A stretch of DNA of 25,579 nucleotides from JBNLBT01 sp050303435 (GTDB lineage Bacteria > Pseudomonadota > Gammaproteobacteria > Xanthomonadales > Marinicellaceae). A model generated the notes under the pieces. That model was not told the origin of the DNA. It did no database searches and was given only the letters and a program-made list of their open reading frames with translations. The DNA is taken from NCBI GenBank assembly GCA_050303435.1, contig JBNLBT010000043.1:1-25579 (forward strand), read 5' to 3'. The position numbers and the translations under genes are program-made. Shown here one piece after another: positions 1-7,149 of the stretch; positions within the stretch are counted from its first letter, which is position 1; each line of letters starts with the position of its first letter.

Positions 1-678
1 GAAGACGACGGCATCGAATTTTTCGGTGGCACCGTCAATGCCAAACACGTGGTGTTGACCGGCATCAAAGACGATTCGCTGGACTGGACCCACGGCTGGG
101 ACGGCTCGGTGCAGTACGTGCTGGTGAAGCAGGACCCCAATCCCGCCAACGACAAAGAACGCGGCATTGAGGCGGACAACTTCGAAGACAACAACGACGC
201 CAGCCCGCGCTCACAGCCGCGCATCGCCAACGCCACATTCATTGGCGCGCCGTCGGACAATAAAACCACCACCGGCATGGTGTTGCGTCGCGGCACCGGT
301 GCCAACTTCACCAACGTGATCGTGACCGGTTTTGAAATCTGTCTGGACATCGACTCGGACGCCACGTTTGCGGCCGCCGGCCAGCCCAACGCCCTGAGCG
401 GCACCCTGACCATGCAGAACACGCTGATCAGCTGCGCGCAAAACTTTGAAGAAGAAGCCGGCGACGCGTTCACCGTGCAGTCGTTCTTCCAGGCGCAAAG
501 CGGCAACGCGGTGGGCAACCCGGCACTGGACGGCGTGTATCCGACCGCCAACACACCGGGCGGCCTGGCCATCGACCCGAGCACCTGGGGCGACTTTTTT
601 GACAAGGTTGACTACCTCGGTGCATTCCAGTCCAAAACCAACGCCTGGACCAACGGCTGGACCGAATTCCTGGATTAA
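1..678 (+). CDS. C-terminal part of a secreted beta-helix-like hypothetical protein (5' partial)
   Basis: The reading frame is open from the first base of the window, so the N-terminus, with any signal peptide, lies outside; 225 residues are visible. The visible part has the motifs GIEFFGGTVNAKHVVLTG, DDSLDWTHGWDG and GIEADNFEDNN. I recognise these from a group of exported proteins of unknown function in marine and xanthomonad-like bacteria. The short Asn/Asp/Gly-rich strands suggest a right-handed parallel beta-helix. The last part (around GNPALDGVYPTANTPGG and STWGDFFDKVDYLGAF) is the usual closing segment of this group. A strong terminator follows 22 bases after the TAA stop. No enzymatic residues can be assigned. 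The family resemblance is from memory and the function is unknown; an extracellular or periplasmic location is an inference. Confidence 0.75.
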   Translation, partial: EDDGIEFFGGTVNAKHVVLTGIKDDSLDWTHGWDGSVQYVLVKQDPNPANDKERGIEADNFEDNNDASPRSQPRIANATFIGAPSDNKTTTGMVLRRGTGANFTNVIVTGFEICLDIDSDATFAAAGQPNALSGTLTMQNTLISCAQNFEEEAGDAFTVQSFFQAQSGNAVGNPALDGVYPTANTPGGLAIDPSTWGDFFDKVDYLGAFQSKTNAWTNGWTEFLD

Positions 679-698
679 GTCAATCCGGGGACGCACAA

Positions 699-1754
699 CT
701 AAGGGGCTCTTTGAGCCCCTTTTTTTGTGCCGCGCATGCAGCGTTTCTCCAGCCCGTGATAGGACAGCCAGGCCAGAACAAGGGTGCCGCCGAGGGTGGC
801 GCAGAACAGCGCGCCGGTGTGCTGGATGCGGTCTTTGAGCAGCAACATCACCGGCAGATGCCACAGGTAAATGCCGTAACTTAAATCCCCCAGCATCTGG
901 GTCAAGCGGTTGTTCAGCCAGACGTGCTGCATGCGGTGCAGGGCCACGATCAAAACCACAATGATCGCCGCGTTGAGGCTTTCCCAAAACACCATCAACA
1001 GACTGCCGCTCCAGTAATTGTCCGTGTGCAACAGGACACGACCCCACAACGCGCCGGCGCCGAGCGCGGCCAGTGCGGTTTTATAGCCACAGCGCGTCCA
1101 GTGTTCATGCAAGGTCAGTTGCGCGGCGATGAGTCCCAGCACAAAGACGATGAACACACCGGGCAACTGGCCGACGAGTATGGCATTGGGCGGTTGCGTG
1201 GCCGACCAGAACGCGCCGCGATACAGCCAGGTCACCGCGCAGCCAAGCAGCAACAGCAGCCACACACCGTGGCGTTGCATCAGCCACATCAAGGCCGGCA
1301 GCAGCAAGTAAAAGGCGAACTCCACGGGCAGGGTCCACCACACCCCGTTGAGCGGCTGGGTGTGGGTCGGTGGCAGGTTGAAAAACATCGCAACGTGGGC
1401 CAGCAGATCGCTGGTCGAAGGCCATCGATAATGCACGCCCAGGGCGGCGAGAAGCAGTATCACCAGCAGTTGCAGGTGATACGCCGGGAAAATGCGCAAA
1501 GCCCTTTTTTTGAAAAACACGCCGACGCGCCAGTGGCCGGACTGGCGTTGCTGTAAATAGATGCGGCCGAGCAAAAACGCCGACAGCGCATAAAACAGAT
1601 GCACCCCGAGCCAGCCCAGTTTCATCAGACCACTGAGCGGCCCATCGCTGGCGCCGCTGAAATGCCAGGCGTGGAACAGCACCACCCACAGCGCCGCCGC
1701 GCCCCTGAGGGCGTGCAGTGCGGGCATGAACTGTGGCTGTGTGTTGTTCGGCAT
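699..1754 (-). CDS. Acyltransferase family 3 membrane protein (OafA/YrhL-like)
   Basis: This 351-residue integral membrane protein belongs to acyltransferase family 3, whose members usually O-acylate exported glycans such as O-antigen or other cell-surface sugars. The N-terminal signature LHALRGAAALWVVLFHAWH (about residues 13-31) carries the family's conserved Arg and His. FFKKRALRIFPAYH (about 81-94) is the second conserved block, and SYGIYLWHLPV near the C-terminus is the third. About ten hydrophobic segments fill the rest, and the length is normal for the transmembrane domain alone, without an SGNH extension. The ATG at 1754 is preceded by a good promoter but no obvious Shine-Dalgarno sequence. 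The gene is single, convergent with the upstream terminator and divergent from the DUF1272 gene. No glycan cluster is visible nearby, so the substrate is unknown. Confidence 0.88.
   Translation of the reverse strand: MPNNTQPQFMPALHALRGAAALWVVLFHAWHFSGASDGPLSGLMKLGWLGVHLFYALSAFLLGRIYLQQRQSGHWRVGVFFKKRALRIFPAYHLQLLVILLLAALGVHYRWPSTSDLLAHVAMFFNLPPTHTQPLNGVWWTLPVEFAFYLLLPALMWLMQRHGVWLLLLLGCAVTWLYRGAFWSATQPPNAILVGQLPGVFIVFVLGLIAAQLTLHEHWTRCGYKTALAALGAGALWGRVLLHTDNYWSGSLLMVFWESLNAAIIVVLIVALHRMQHVWLNNRLTQMLGDLSYGIYLWHLPVMLLLKDRIQHTGALFCATLGGTLVLAWLSYHGLEKRCMRGTKKGAQRAP
701..726 (+). terminator. Rho-independent terminator of the beta-helix-like gene
   Basis: AAGGGGCTC at 701-709 pairs perfectly with GAGCCCCTT at 713-721 around a TTT loop, giving a 9-bp stem. 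Seven T residues (720-726) follow. The T tract is on the plus strand only, so it serves the upstream plus-strand gene. The stem overlaps the last codons of the convergent acyltransferase gene. Confidence 0.9.
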
Positions 1755-1780
1755 GTCACGGTTTGGCGGCGTTAGGCTGC

Positions 1781-1808
1781 ATTATATAGTCAAGCCCGGC
1801 AATGTCCA
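1781..1808 (-). promoter_or_regulatory. Sigma-70-type promoter of the acyltransferase gene
   Basis: Read on the minus strand, TGGACA (1808-1803) is followed after 16 bases by a perfect TATAAT (1786-1781). The predicted transcript start is near 1774, about 20 bases before the ATG at 1754. Confidence 0.6.
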
Positions 1809-1859
1809 TCCTGCACCGCGCCGGGCGCATCGCTGCAGACTGGTGATGCGGGCGTTGTT

Positions 1860-1870
1860 GTGTCACAATG
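1860..1870 (+). promoter_or_regulatory. Possible -10/operator element before the DUF1272 gene
   Basis: GTGTCACAATG lies here, 32 bases before the ATG. The same 11 bases recur at 12442-12452, 29 bases before the fructosamine-kinase-like start. CACAAT (1864-1869) could be a -10 box; TGGTGA at 1841-1846 is a poor -35 at 17 bases. It is either a promoter part or a shared regulator site. Confidence 0.3.
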
Positions 1871-1902
1871 GCGCGTGATTCTTTGCCTGGCTGGAGACCG
1901 TG

Positions 1903-2193
1903 ATGCTGCAATTAAAACCCGCCTGTGAACACTGCGCCTGTGCCTTGCCAAACGACAGCGATGCAGCCATGATCTGCAGTTATGAGTGCACCTTTTGTCG
2001 CGACTGCGTGGATGAGGTGCTGCACAACGTGTGCCCCAATTGCGGTGGCGGCTTTCAACCGCGTCCGACCCGCCCGCAGGCGCAGCTGGCCAAACACCCG
2101 ATGCACGCCGATGCGCCGCACAAGCCGGTCGATCCCGAACGTTTTGCGCCGCTGCTGGCCGCCCATCGAGACACCCCGCCGCGGCGTCGCTGA
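1903..2193 (+). CDS. DUF1272 small zinc-ribbon-like protein
   Basis: This 96-residue protein matches the DUF1272 family, which has no known function. Residues 1-50 hold the family pattern: LKPACEHC with C8, C11 and C13, then MICSYECTFCRDC (C25, C29, C32, C35) and NVCPNCGGGF (C44, C47). The paired cysteines suggest bound zinc. The tail, rich in Pro and Arg, ends in RRR and is not conserved as far as I can tell. I chose ATG 1903 over GTG 1900 because family members start with ML and because GGAG (1893-1896) is then 6 bases away. The gene stands alone between a divergent acyltransferase and the arginine leader. It has no visible terminator, so read-through into the leader is possible. Confidence 0.85.
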   Translation: MLQLKPACEHCACALPNDSDAAMICSYECTFCRDCVDEVLHNVCPNCGGGFQPRPTRPQAQLAKHPMHADAPHKPVDPERFAPLLAAHRDTPPRRR

Positions 2194-2245
2194 AGGCGTG
2201 CATCGGTGGTCTGTTGATGGTTTGGAAAAAAGTCAAACATTGCGC

Positions 2246-2274
2246 TTGTTGAGATGAGAACGGCGTGCTATATT
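2246..2274 (+). promoter_or_regulatory. Promoter of the arginine operon leader
   Basis: TTGTTG (2246-2251) is followed after 17 bases by TATATT (2269-2274), with an upstream TG at 2266-2267 that makes an extended -10. The predicted start is near 2281, giving a leader of about 175 bases up to the attenuator T tract and only about 19 bases before the leader ATG. I see no E. coli-type ARG box here. Confidence 0.6.
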
Positions 2275-2299
2275 GACGCTCAAGCAAAGCACAGAACCG

Positions 2300-2404
2300 A
2301 TGAAAACACCGTCACACAACACAGCAGTTACAAATCACAAGCCGTTGAATGTGACCGCGTCTGTGCGCCGCCGCCGTGAGCAACGAATTGGGCTCTTTGG
2401 CTAG
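2300..2404 (+). CDS. Arginine-rich leader peptide of the arginine operon attenuator
   Basis: ATG 2300 to TAG 2402-2404 encodes 34 residues beginning MKTPSHNT and ending VRRRREQRIGLFG. Residues 23-26 are four consecutive arginines (CGC CGC CGC CGT, 2366-2377) and residue 29 is a fifth (CGA, 2384-2386). The rest looks like filler, as expected for a leader peptide. The Shine-Dalgarno sequence is weak. The ORF ends 27 bases before a rho-independent terminator, and its last four codons form one arm of the antiterminator. The proposed role is sensing charged tRNA-Arg: a ribosome stalled at residues 23-26 leaves 2391-2401 uncovered, while one that reaches the stop codon masks it. The codons and complementarity are seen directly. 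The attenuation function is inferred by analogy with his, trp and leu leaders. Confidence 0.82.
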   Translation: MKTPSHNTAVTNHKPLNVTASVRRRREQRIGLFG

Positions 2405-2446
2405 GCGTGTAAAAAAAAGAATTTTTAAAAACCCGGCCAAAGAGCC
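2391..2446 (+). promoter_or_regulatory. Antiterminator pairing of the arginine attenuator
   Basis: GGCTCTTTGGC (2391-2401) is the exact reverse complement of GCCAAAGAGCC (2436-2446), an uninterrupted 11-bp helix extendable by a G-U pair. The 3' arm includes nearly all of the terminator loop and much of its stem, so the two structures exclude each other. The 34-base connecting loop is A/T-rich (2411-2430). Confidence 0.82.
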
Positions 2447-2455
2447 GGGTTTTTT
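2431..2455 (+). terminator. Attenuator terminator before argF'
   Basis: ACCCGGC (2431-2437) pairs with GCCGGGT (2444-2450) around the loop CAAAGA, followed by a six-base T tract (2450-2455). It lies upstream of the first structural gene and downstream of the leader stop, the position of an attenuator and not of a gene-end terminator. Confidence 0.88.
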
Positions 2456-2493
2456 AATGCCCGGTGTTTTTGGCCTCAGCCGGAAGAATGCAG

Positions 2494-3516
2494 ATGATCA
2501 AACATTTTCTCAGCACAGAAGACTGGTCTTTGAACGAACTGAACGGTCTCATTGACACCGCCGTGCACCTGAAAAAAAATCCGCACAACAAGGCGCTGGA
2601 AAATAAATCCATGGCCTTGTTGTTTTTCAATCCCTCGATGCGCACCCGCGCCTCGTTCGAACTGGGCATGCAGCAGTTGGGCGGTGTGGCGCTGGTGTTG
2701 CAGCCCGGGCAGGGGGCCTGGGGCATTGAATTCGATGCCGGCGCGCTGATGACCGGTGATGCCGAAGAACACATCAGCGAGGTGGCCCAGGTGCTGTCAC
2801 GCTATGTGGACATCATTGGCATGCGCGCTTTTCCGGCCTTCAAGGATTGGCCCAAGGAGCGGCAGGATGCGCCGATCAAGGCGCTGGCGAAATACGCCAC
2901 GGTGCCGGTGGTGAACATGGAAACCATTGTGCATCCGTGCCAGGAACTGGCGCTGATGATGACTTTGCGTGAGCAGTTTGAATCGTTTCGCGACAAGAAG
3001 TTTTTGCTCACCTGGGTGCCACACCCGAAACCGCTGAACACCGCGGTGGCCAATTCGGCGTTGATGATTGCCAGCAAATGCGGCTTTGACGTGACCCTGT
3101 TGATTCCGGAAGACGCTTACCTGCCGGACGCGCGCTATCTGGATTTTGCCCAGCAGCAATGCAACGTGCACGGGTCCGAACTCAAAATCACCCACAACAT
3201 CGACAGCGCCTATCAGTCCAGCCATTTTGTCTACGCCAAAAGCTGGGGCGCGCTGCCGCTGTACGGACAGCCTGCAGCGCAGTCGGTGCTGAATGCCCAA
3301 TACACACATTTCATGGTGGATGAGGACAAAATGGCGAAAACCCACGCCGCCAAATTCAGTCACTGTCTGCCGCTGCGGCGCAACGTCAAAGCCAGCGACG
3401 CGGTGCTGGACGCGTCGTATTGCGTGGCCATCGACGAGGCCGAGAACCGTTTGCACACGCAAAAGGCGCTGTTGCTCAAACTGTTGGGCAGCGCAGCGCC
3501 CGGAGGTGCGGCGTGA
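2494..3516 (+). CDS. argF': N-acetylornithine carbamoyltransferase
   Basis: This 340-residue enzyme transfers a carbamoyl group from carbamoyl phosphate to N-acetylornithine, giving N-acetylcitrulline, the xanthomonad variant of arginine synthesis. The carbamoyl-phosphate loop SMRTR is at residues 48-52, HPCQEL at 147-152 and HCLPLRRNVK at 290-299. The lysine of the last block corresponds to the modified lysine of the Xanthomonas enzyme. The acidic DAEEH segment (89-93) sits where the Xanthomonas enzyme has the Glu that distinguishes acetyl- from succinylornithine use. YAKSWGALP (247-255) is also typical. I chose ATG 2494 because GGAAG (2482-2486) is 7 bases away; ATG 2488 would be too close and GTG 2464 lies just past the attenuator. 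It is the first gene of the operon and overlaps argG by 4 bases. Confidence 0.95.
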   Translation: MIKHFLSTEDWSLNELNGLIDTAVHLKKNPHNKALENKSMALLFFNPSMRTRASFELGMQQLGGVALVLQPGQGAWGIEFDAGALMTGDAEEHISEVAQVLSRYVDIIGMRAFPAFKDWPKERQDAPIKALAKYATVPVVNMETIVHPCQELALMMTLREQFESFRDKKFLLTWVPHPKPLNTAVANSALMIASKCGFDVTLLIPEDAYLPDARYLDFAQQQCNVHGSELKITHNIDSAYQSSHFVYAKSWGALPLYGQPAAQSVLNAQYTHFMVDEDKMAKTHAAKFSHCLPLRRNVKASDAVLDASYCVAIDEAENRLHTQKALLLKLLGSAAPGGAA

Positions 3517-4715
3517 GCGGCGGGGCGCTGGTGCTGGCCTTTTCCGGTGGCCTGGACACCGCGTATTGTCTGCACACACTGGTGCAGGCCGGCTGGCAGG
3601 TGCACACCGTGTTTGTCGACACCGGCGGGGTCAGTGAAGAAGACAAGGCGGCGATGCGTTCACTGGCCAGGCAGTTGGGTGCCTGTGAACACCACGAACT
3701 GGACGGCGCCGAGGCAATCTGGCAGGAAATCGCGGTGCCGCTGGTGCAGGCTGGGGCGCGCATGCGCGGCGCCTATCCGCTGCTGTGTTCAGACCGCTAT
3801 CTGATCGTGCGCCTGTGTCTGCAGTTGTGCGATGAACTGGGCACGCGGCATTTCGCCCACGGCTGCACCGCCATGGGCAATGACCAGTTCCGTTTTGATC
3901 AGACCGTGCTGTCGCTGGGCGAGTACAGCATCCACGCGCCGGTGCGCGATCTGCAGGACACGCACTCAGGACCGGTGCGCGCGCATGAGCTGGCCGTATT
4001 GGCCGAAGCGGGTGTGGTCATGTCGGATCAGCACCGGCGTTATTCCATCAATGAAAATGTGCTCGGAGTGACCCTCTCCGGGGGAGAAATTGACGCCTTT
4101 GAAGCGCCCGATGAGTCGGCCCGTTTGTGGGTGCGGCCGCGCGCCGAATGGCCGGAAACACCGGGCCATTGGACGATTGGATTCGAACGCGGTGAGGCGG
4201 TCAGTTTGAACGGCCACGCCCTGCCCGGGATCGAACTGTTGCAGCGGCTCAACCGCGCGCTCGGCGGTTACGGCTGCGGGCGGCACATCTACACCGGCGA
4301 TGTCAGCGTCGGACTGAAAGGCCGCATCGTGTTTGAATGCCCGGGCATCGACGGCCTGATGGCGGCGCACCGGGCGCTGGAAGACGCGGTCAACACGCGC
4401 TGGCAAAATGAATTTCGCGACACCGTTTCGGCGCGCTGGGCGGAGCTGGTGTACCAGGGCTATTTCCATGACCCGCACAAAACCGATCTGGAGGCCTATC
4501 TGCGCAGCGCGCAGTCGCACCTGACCGGCGAGGTGTTGCTGCAAAGCCACGGTGGTGAGGTGCTGGCCACCGCGGTGTCTTCGCCGTTCCTGATCCACGA
4601 CGAGAATTCAGTGTACGCGCAGTCGGCCGGCTGGTCAGCGCAACAGGCGATCGGTTTCATCCGGCTCAGCGGGCAGTGCACCCAGCTGGCCAACCGCATT
4701 CGGAGACAGGCATGA
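3513..4715 (+). CDS. argG: Argininosuccinate synthase
   Basis: This 400-residue enzyme couples citrulline to aspartate with ATP to make argininosuccinate. The ATP-binding P-loop AFSGGLDT is at residues 9-16, and SMKMCSE-type sequences seen in other frames are only shadows. HGCTAMGNDQFRF (around 121-133) is the conserved block after the P-loop. The start is the GTG at 3513, which overlaps the argF' stop (GTGA). GGAGG (3502-3506) is 6 bases upstream, so an earlier ATG in the same frame inside argF' is unlikely. The length is normal. Translational coupling with argF' and, through ATGA, with argE points to one polycistronic message. Confidence 0.95.
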   Translation: MSGGALVLAFSGGLDTAYCLHTLVQAGWQVHTVFVDTGGVSEEDKAAMRSLARQLGACEHHELDGAEAIWQEIAVPLVQAGARMRGAYPLLCSDRYLIVRLCLQLCDELGTRHFAHGCTAMGNDQFRFDQTVLSLGEYSIHAPVRDLQDTHSGPVRAHELAVLAEAGVVMSDQHRRYSINENVLGVTLSGGEIDAFEAPDESARLWVRPRAEWPETPGHWTIGFERGEAVSLNGHALPGIELLQRLNRALGGYGCGRHIYTGDVSVGLKGRIVFECPGIDGLMAAHRALEDAVNTRWQNEFRDTVSARWAELVYQGYFHDPHKTDLEAYLRSAQSHLTGEVLLQSHGGEVLATAVSSPFLIHDENSVYAQSAGWSAQQAIGFIRLSGQCTQLANRIRRQA

Positions 4716-5791
4716 GCGTTGAAGCATTGATCTTAAAACACCTGGGTTTTTTGTTGGCCCAGGACACCTGCAATCCACCGCGCAGCATTTCGCCCTTTGA
4801 TCCGCTGTACGTGGAACTGCAGGCGCATTTTCGCGCGCACGGCTTTGAGGTGGAATTGTCGGATTACGGCGCCGGACATCTGTCATTCTACGCGCTGCGC
4901 GGCCACCCCGAGGTGTTGTTCAATGTGCATCTGGACACGGTGCCGGTGGTCGGCGCCTGGCAGCATGAGCCGCTGGCGATGACCCGGGTGGGGGATCGTG
5001 TGTACGGCCGCGGCGCCTGCGACATCAAGGGCGCGGCGGCGTGTCTGATGGCGCTGGCCGAAACCAGCGACGCGGACATGGCGGTGCTGTTCACTTCGGA
5101 TGAAGAAGGCGCCGACAACTGCTGCGTGGAACAATTCATCTGCGACCACGATTTATCAAACTTTAGCCAGGTGGTGGTGGCCGAGCCCACCGGGGCCAGC
5201 GCGGTGCTGCAACACCGCGGCTACGTGTCCGCGCACGGGCGCTTCAGCGGCCTCAGTGGCCATTCATCGCAACCCGATACGCTGGCCGGTAACGCCATTC
5301 ATCGCGCCATGCACTGGCTGCAGGCCGCGCTGGCAGAGGCCGCGGCCGAGTGCAGCGAAGACAACCCGTCCGGCCCCGGCTTCAACGCCGGATCGGTGCG
5401 CGGCGGCGCCAAGAACAACATGATCGCCGAGCACTGTGAATTGGGCTTTTCGGTGCGTGTGCCGCCCGGTGAAGATCCGCTGGGGATGTACCACCGGTTC
5501 ATTGGCTTGCCCGGTGGGTCTCAGGCCGAATGGCATCACAGCCTGCTGGCGCCGCCGTTGCCGCTGGAGGCTGCCTTAAAAGACGCCAGCGCGGCCTTTT
5601 GTATGCGCGTCAACTGGCCAGTGGCCGCGGACGTGAATTTCTGGACCGAAGCGGCGCTGTTTTCAGCCGCGGGTCTGCCGGCGCTGGTGCTCGGTCCCGG
5701 TCACATCGCGCAAGCGCACACGGTGGATGAATGGGTGGAAGTGGCGCAATTGATTCTGTGCCATCAGCGCTACGCGCAGGTGTTGGCATGA
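4712..5791 (+). CDS. argE: N-acetylornithine/N-acetylcitrulline deacetylase (M20 family)
   Basis: This 359-residue metallopeptidase-family protein removes the acetyl group from an acetylated arginine precursor. In operons with an acetylornithine carbamoyltransferase the natural substrate is N-acetylcitrulline. Metal and catalytic residues are visible: NVHLDTVP (H73, D75), GRGACDIKGA (D104), TSDEEGAD (E131, E132), AEPT (E158) and GHIAQAHTVDEW near the C-terminus. The central part (about 170-280) is the dimerisation domain, with HSSQPD and NMIAEHCELGFSVRVPP. ATG 4712 overlaps the argG TGA by 4 bases, and the next gene overlaps in the same way. The length fits the short ArgE-type M20 enzymes. 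The acetylcitrulline preference is inferred from context. Confidence 0.93.
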   Translation: MSVEALILKHLGFLLAQDTCNPPRSISPFDPLYVELQAHFRAHGFEVELSDYGAGHLSFYALRGHPEVLFNVHLDTVPVVGAWQHEPLAMTRVGDRVYGRGACDIKGAAACLMALAETSDADMAVLFTSDEEGADNCCVEQFICDHDLSNFSQVVVAEPTGASAVLQHRGYVSAHGRFSGLSGHSSQPDTLAGNAIHRAMHWLQAALAEAAAECSEDNPSGPGFNAGSVRGGAKNNMIAEHCELGFSVRVPPGEDPLGMYHRFIGLPGGSQAEWHHSLLAPPLPLEAALKDASAAFCMRVNWPVAADVNFWTEAALFSAAGLPALVLGPGHIAQAHTVDEWVEVAQLILCHQRYAQVLA

Positions 5792-7149
5792 ACGCGCGCA
5801 ACCCGGTGTTGGATGTGGCCCTGGCGCAAATGACCCACAGCCGCGAGGCGCGCCACTACCTGAGCCGTTTTCGCGCCGACGATGCCTTGCGGTTTGCCGT
5901 GATCAAAGTCGGCGGGGGGATCATTGACAGCGATTGCGAGGCCTTGGCCACTGCGCTGGCGACGCTGGCGCAGCTGGGCCTGTTGCCGGTGGTGCTGCAC
6001 GGCGCCGGCGTGCAGATTGACCGCGCGCTGGCCGAGGCCGGTGTGGAGACGCGGCGGGTCAACGGCCTGCGCGTCACCGACGCGGCCACCATGGCGGTGC
6101 TGCGGCCCACCGTGTACGCGGTCAACCGCACCCTGGTGCGGGCCCTGGAACAGCAGGGGGTGCGCGCGCAGGGCATCGTGCACGGCGTGTTCGAATGCGA
6201 ATTGCAGGACGCGGCGACCCTGGGGCTGGTCGGTGAAGTCAAACGCGTGCATCTGGACGCCATTCGTGAAGCCGCGCATCAGGGCGTGGTGCCGGTGCTG
6301 ACCTGTCTGGGCGAAACCCCCGGCGGCCAGGTGATCAACGTCAACGCCGACGTCGTCACCCGTGAGCTGGTGTGGGCCAGTTCACCGGACAAAGTGATCT
6401 TTCTGACCCCCACCGGCGGTGTCCTGGACGCGCGCGGTGAACGCCTCAGCGCCATCCAGCTGAATCACGACATGGCGCGACTGATGCGCGCCGACTGGCT
6501 GCATTCAGGCATGCGCCTGAAGATCCAGCAGATCGACGAGTTGTTGCGGCCGATGGGGCCGGGGCATTCGGTGTCGATCACGTCCCCGGAACAGCTGGTG
6601 CGTGAATTGTTCACCCATCAGGGGGCCGGCACCTACATCACCCGGGGCGAGGCCATTCACCGCCACGATCGCCTGGACGCCGCGGCCATGAACAATCTGA
6701 CCGCAGTGTTCGAAGGCAGTTTTCAGCGCCGGTTTGCGCCGAACTTTTTGCAGCAGTTGCCGCTGCTTGGCGCCCATGTGGCGGACTCCGGCCGCGCCGC
6801 GGCGCTGGTCACGGACACGCCGTTCGGACCGTTTCTGCATAAATTTGCGGTGACCCCGGCGGCCCAGGGTGAAGGCCTGGCCGCGGCGCTGTGGCAGTCG
6901 CTGCGTGAACATCACCCGACGCTGCACTGGCGTTCGCGCGCCGGCAACCCGATCAATGCCTGGTATCTGAAACAGGCCGATTGCGCGCTGCGCTCCGAAG
7001 ACGCACAGCGGCGATGGATCGGCTTTGCCTGCGGGCTGCCACTGGAACGCGCGCAGGCCGCCTTGCAGGCGGCGTTTAATCAGCCAACCGGCTGGCTCAG
7101 TGAGCGCGACGATGCCACTTTAACCGAACCGGGAGAACACACATGTTGA
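5788..7149 (+). CDS. argB: Bifunctional N-acetylglutamate kinase/synthase
   Basis: This 453-residue protein joins an amino-acid kinase domain (about 30-290) to a C-terminal GNAT-type acetyltransferase domain (about 295-440). Kinase hallmarks are VIKVGGG (38-44), VVLHGAGVQIDRAL (68-81), the arginine-sensitive-type block VINVNADVV (182-190) and FLTPTGGVLD (205-214). The acetyltransferase part has FGPFLHKFAVTPAAQGEGLA (346-364), a P-loop for acetyl-CoA, then WRSRAGNPINAWY. Such fusions are known from Xanthomonas and resemble the vertebrate synthase. They make N-acetylglutamate and phosphorylate it, covering the first two steps, which fits the absence of a separate argA here. ATG 5788 overlaps argE by 4 bases. 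Arginine feedback is expected for the family but not visible in the sequence. Confidence 0.94.
   Translation: MNARNPVLDVALAQMTHSREARHYLSRFRADDALRFAVIKVGGGIIDSDCEALATALATLAQLGLLPVVLHGAGVQIDRALAEAGVETRRVNGLRVTDAATMAVLRPTVYAVNRTLVRALEQQGVRAQGIVHGVFECELQDAATLGLVGEVKRVHLDAIREAAHQGVVPVLTCLGETPGGQVINVNADVVTRELVWASSPDKVIFLTPTGGVLDARGERLSAIQLNHDMARLMRADWLHSGMRLKIQQIDELLRPMGPGHSVSITSPEQLVRELFTHQGAGTYITRGEAIHRHDRLDAAAMNNLTAVFEGSFQRRFAPNFLQQLPLLGAHVADSGRAAALVTDTPFGPFLHKFAVTPAAQGEGLAAALWQSLREHHPTLHWRSRAGNPINAWYLKQADCALRSEDAQRRWIGFACGLPLERAQAALQAAFNQPTGWLSERDDATLTEPGEHTC

Noticed and set aside
211..1047. 278-residue minus-strand frame crossing the first terminator
   Set aside because: It spans the end of two recognised genes and a strong terminator, and shows no family motif.
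2464..2493. GTG 2464 as an earlier start of argF'
   Set aside because: It begins only nine bases after the attenuator T tract, without a ribosome site, and adds ten residues unlike the family start. ATG 2494 has GGAAG at the right distance.
3966..4598. Long minus-strand open frames across the arginine operon, this one inside argG and others inside argF', argE, argC and argH
   Set aside because: They are shadows of GC-rich coding sequence, have no ribosome sites or family motifs, and lie fully antisense to well recognised enzymes.
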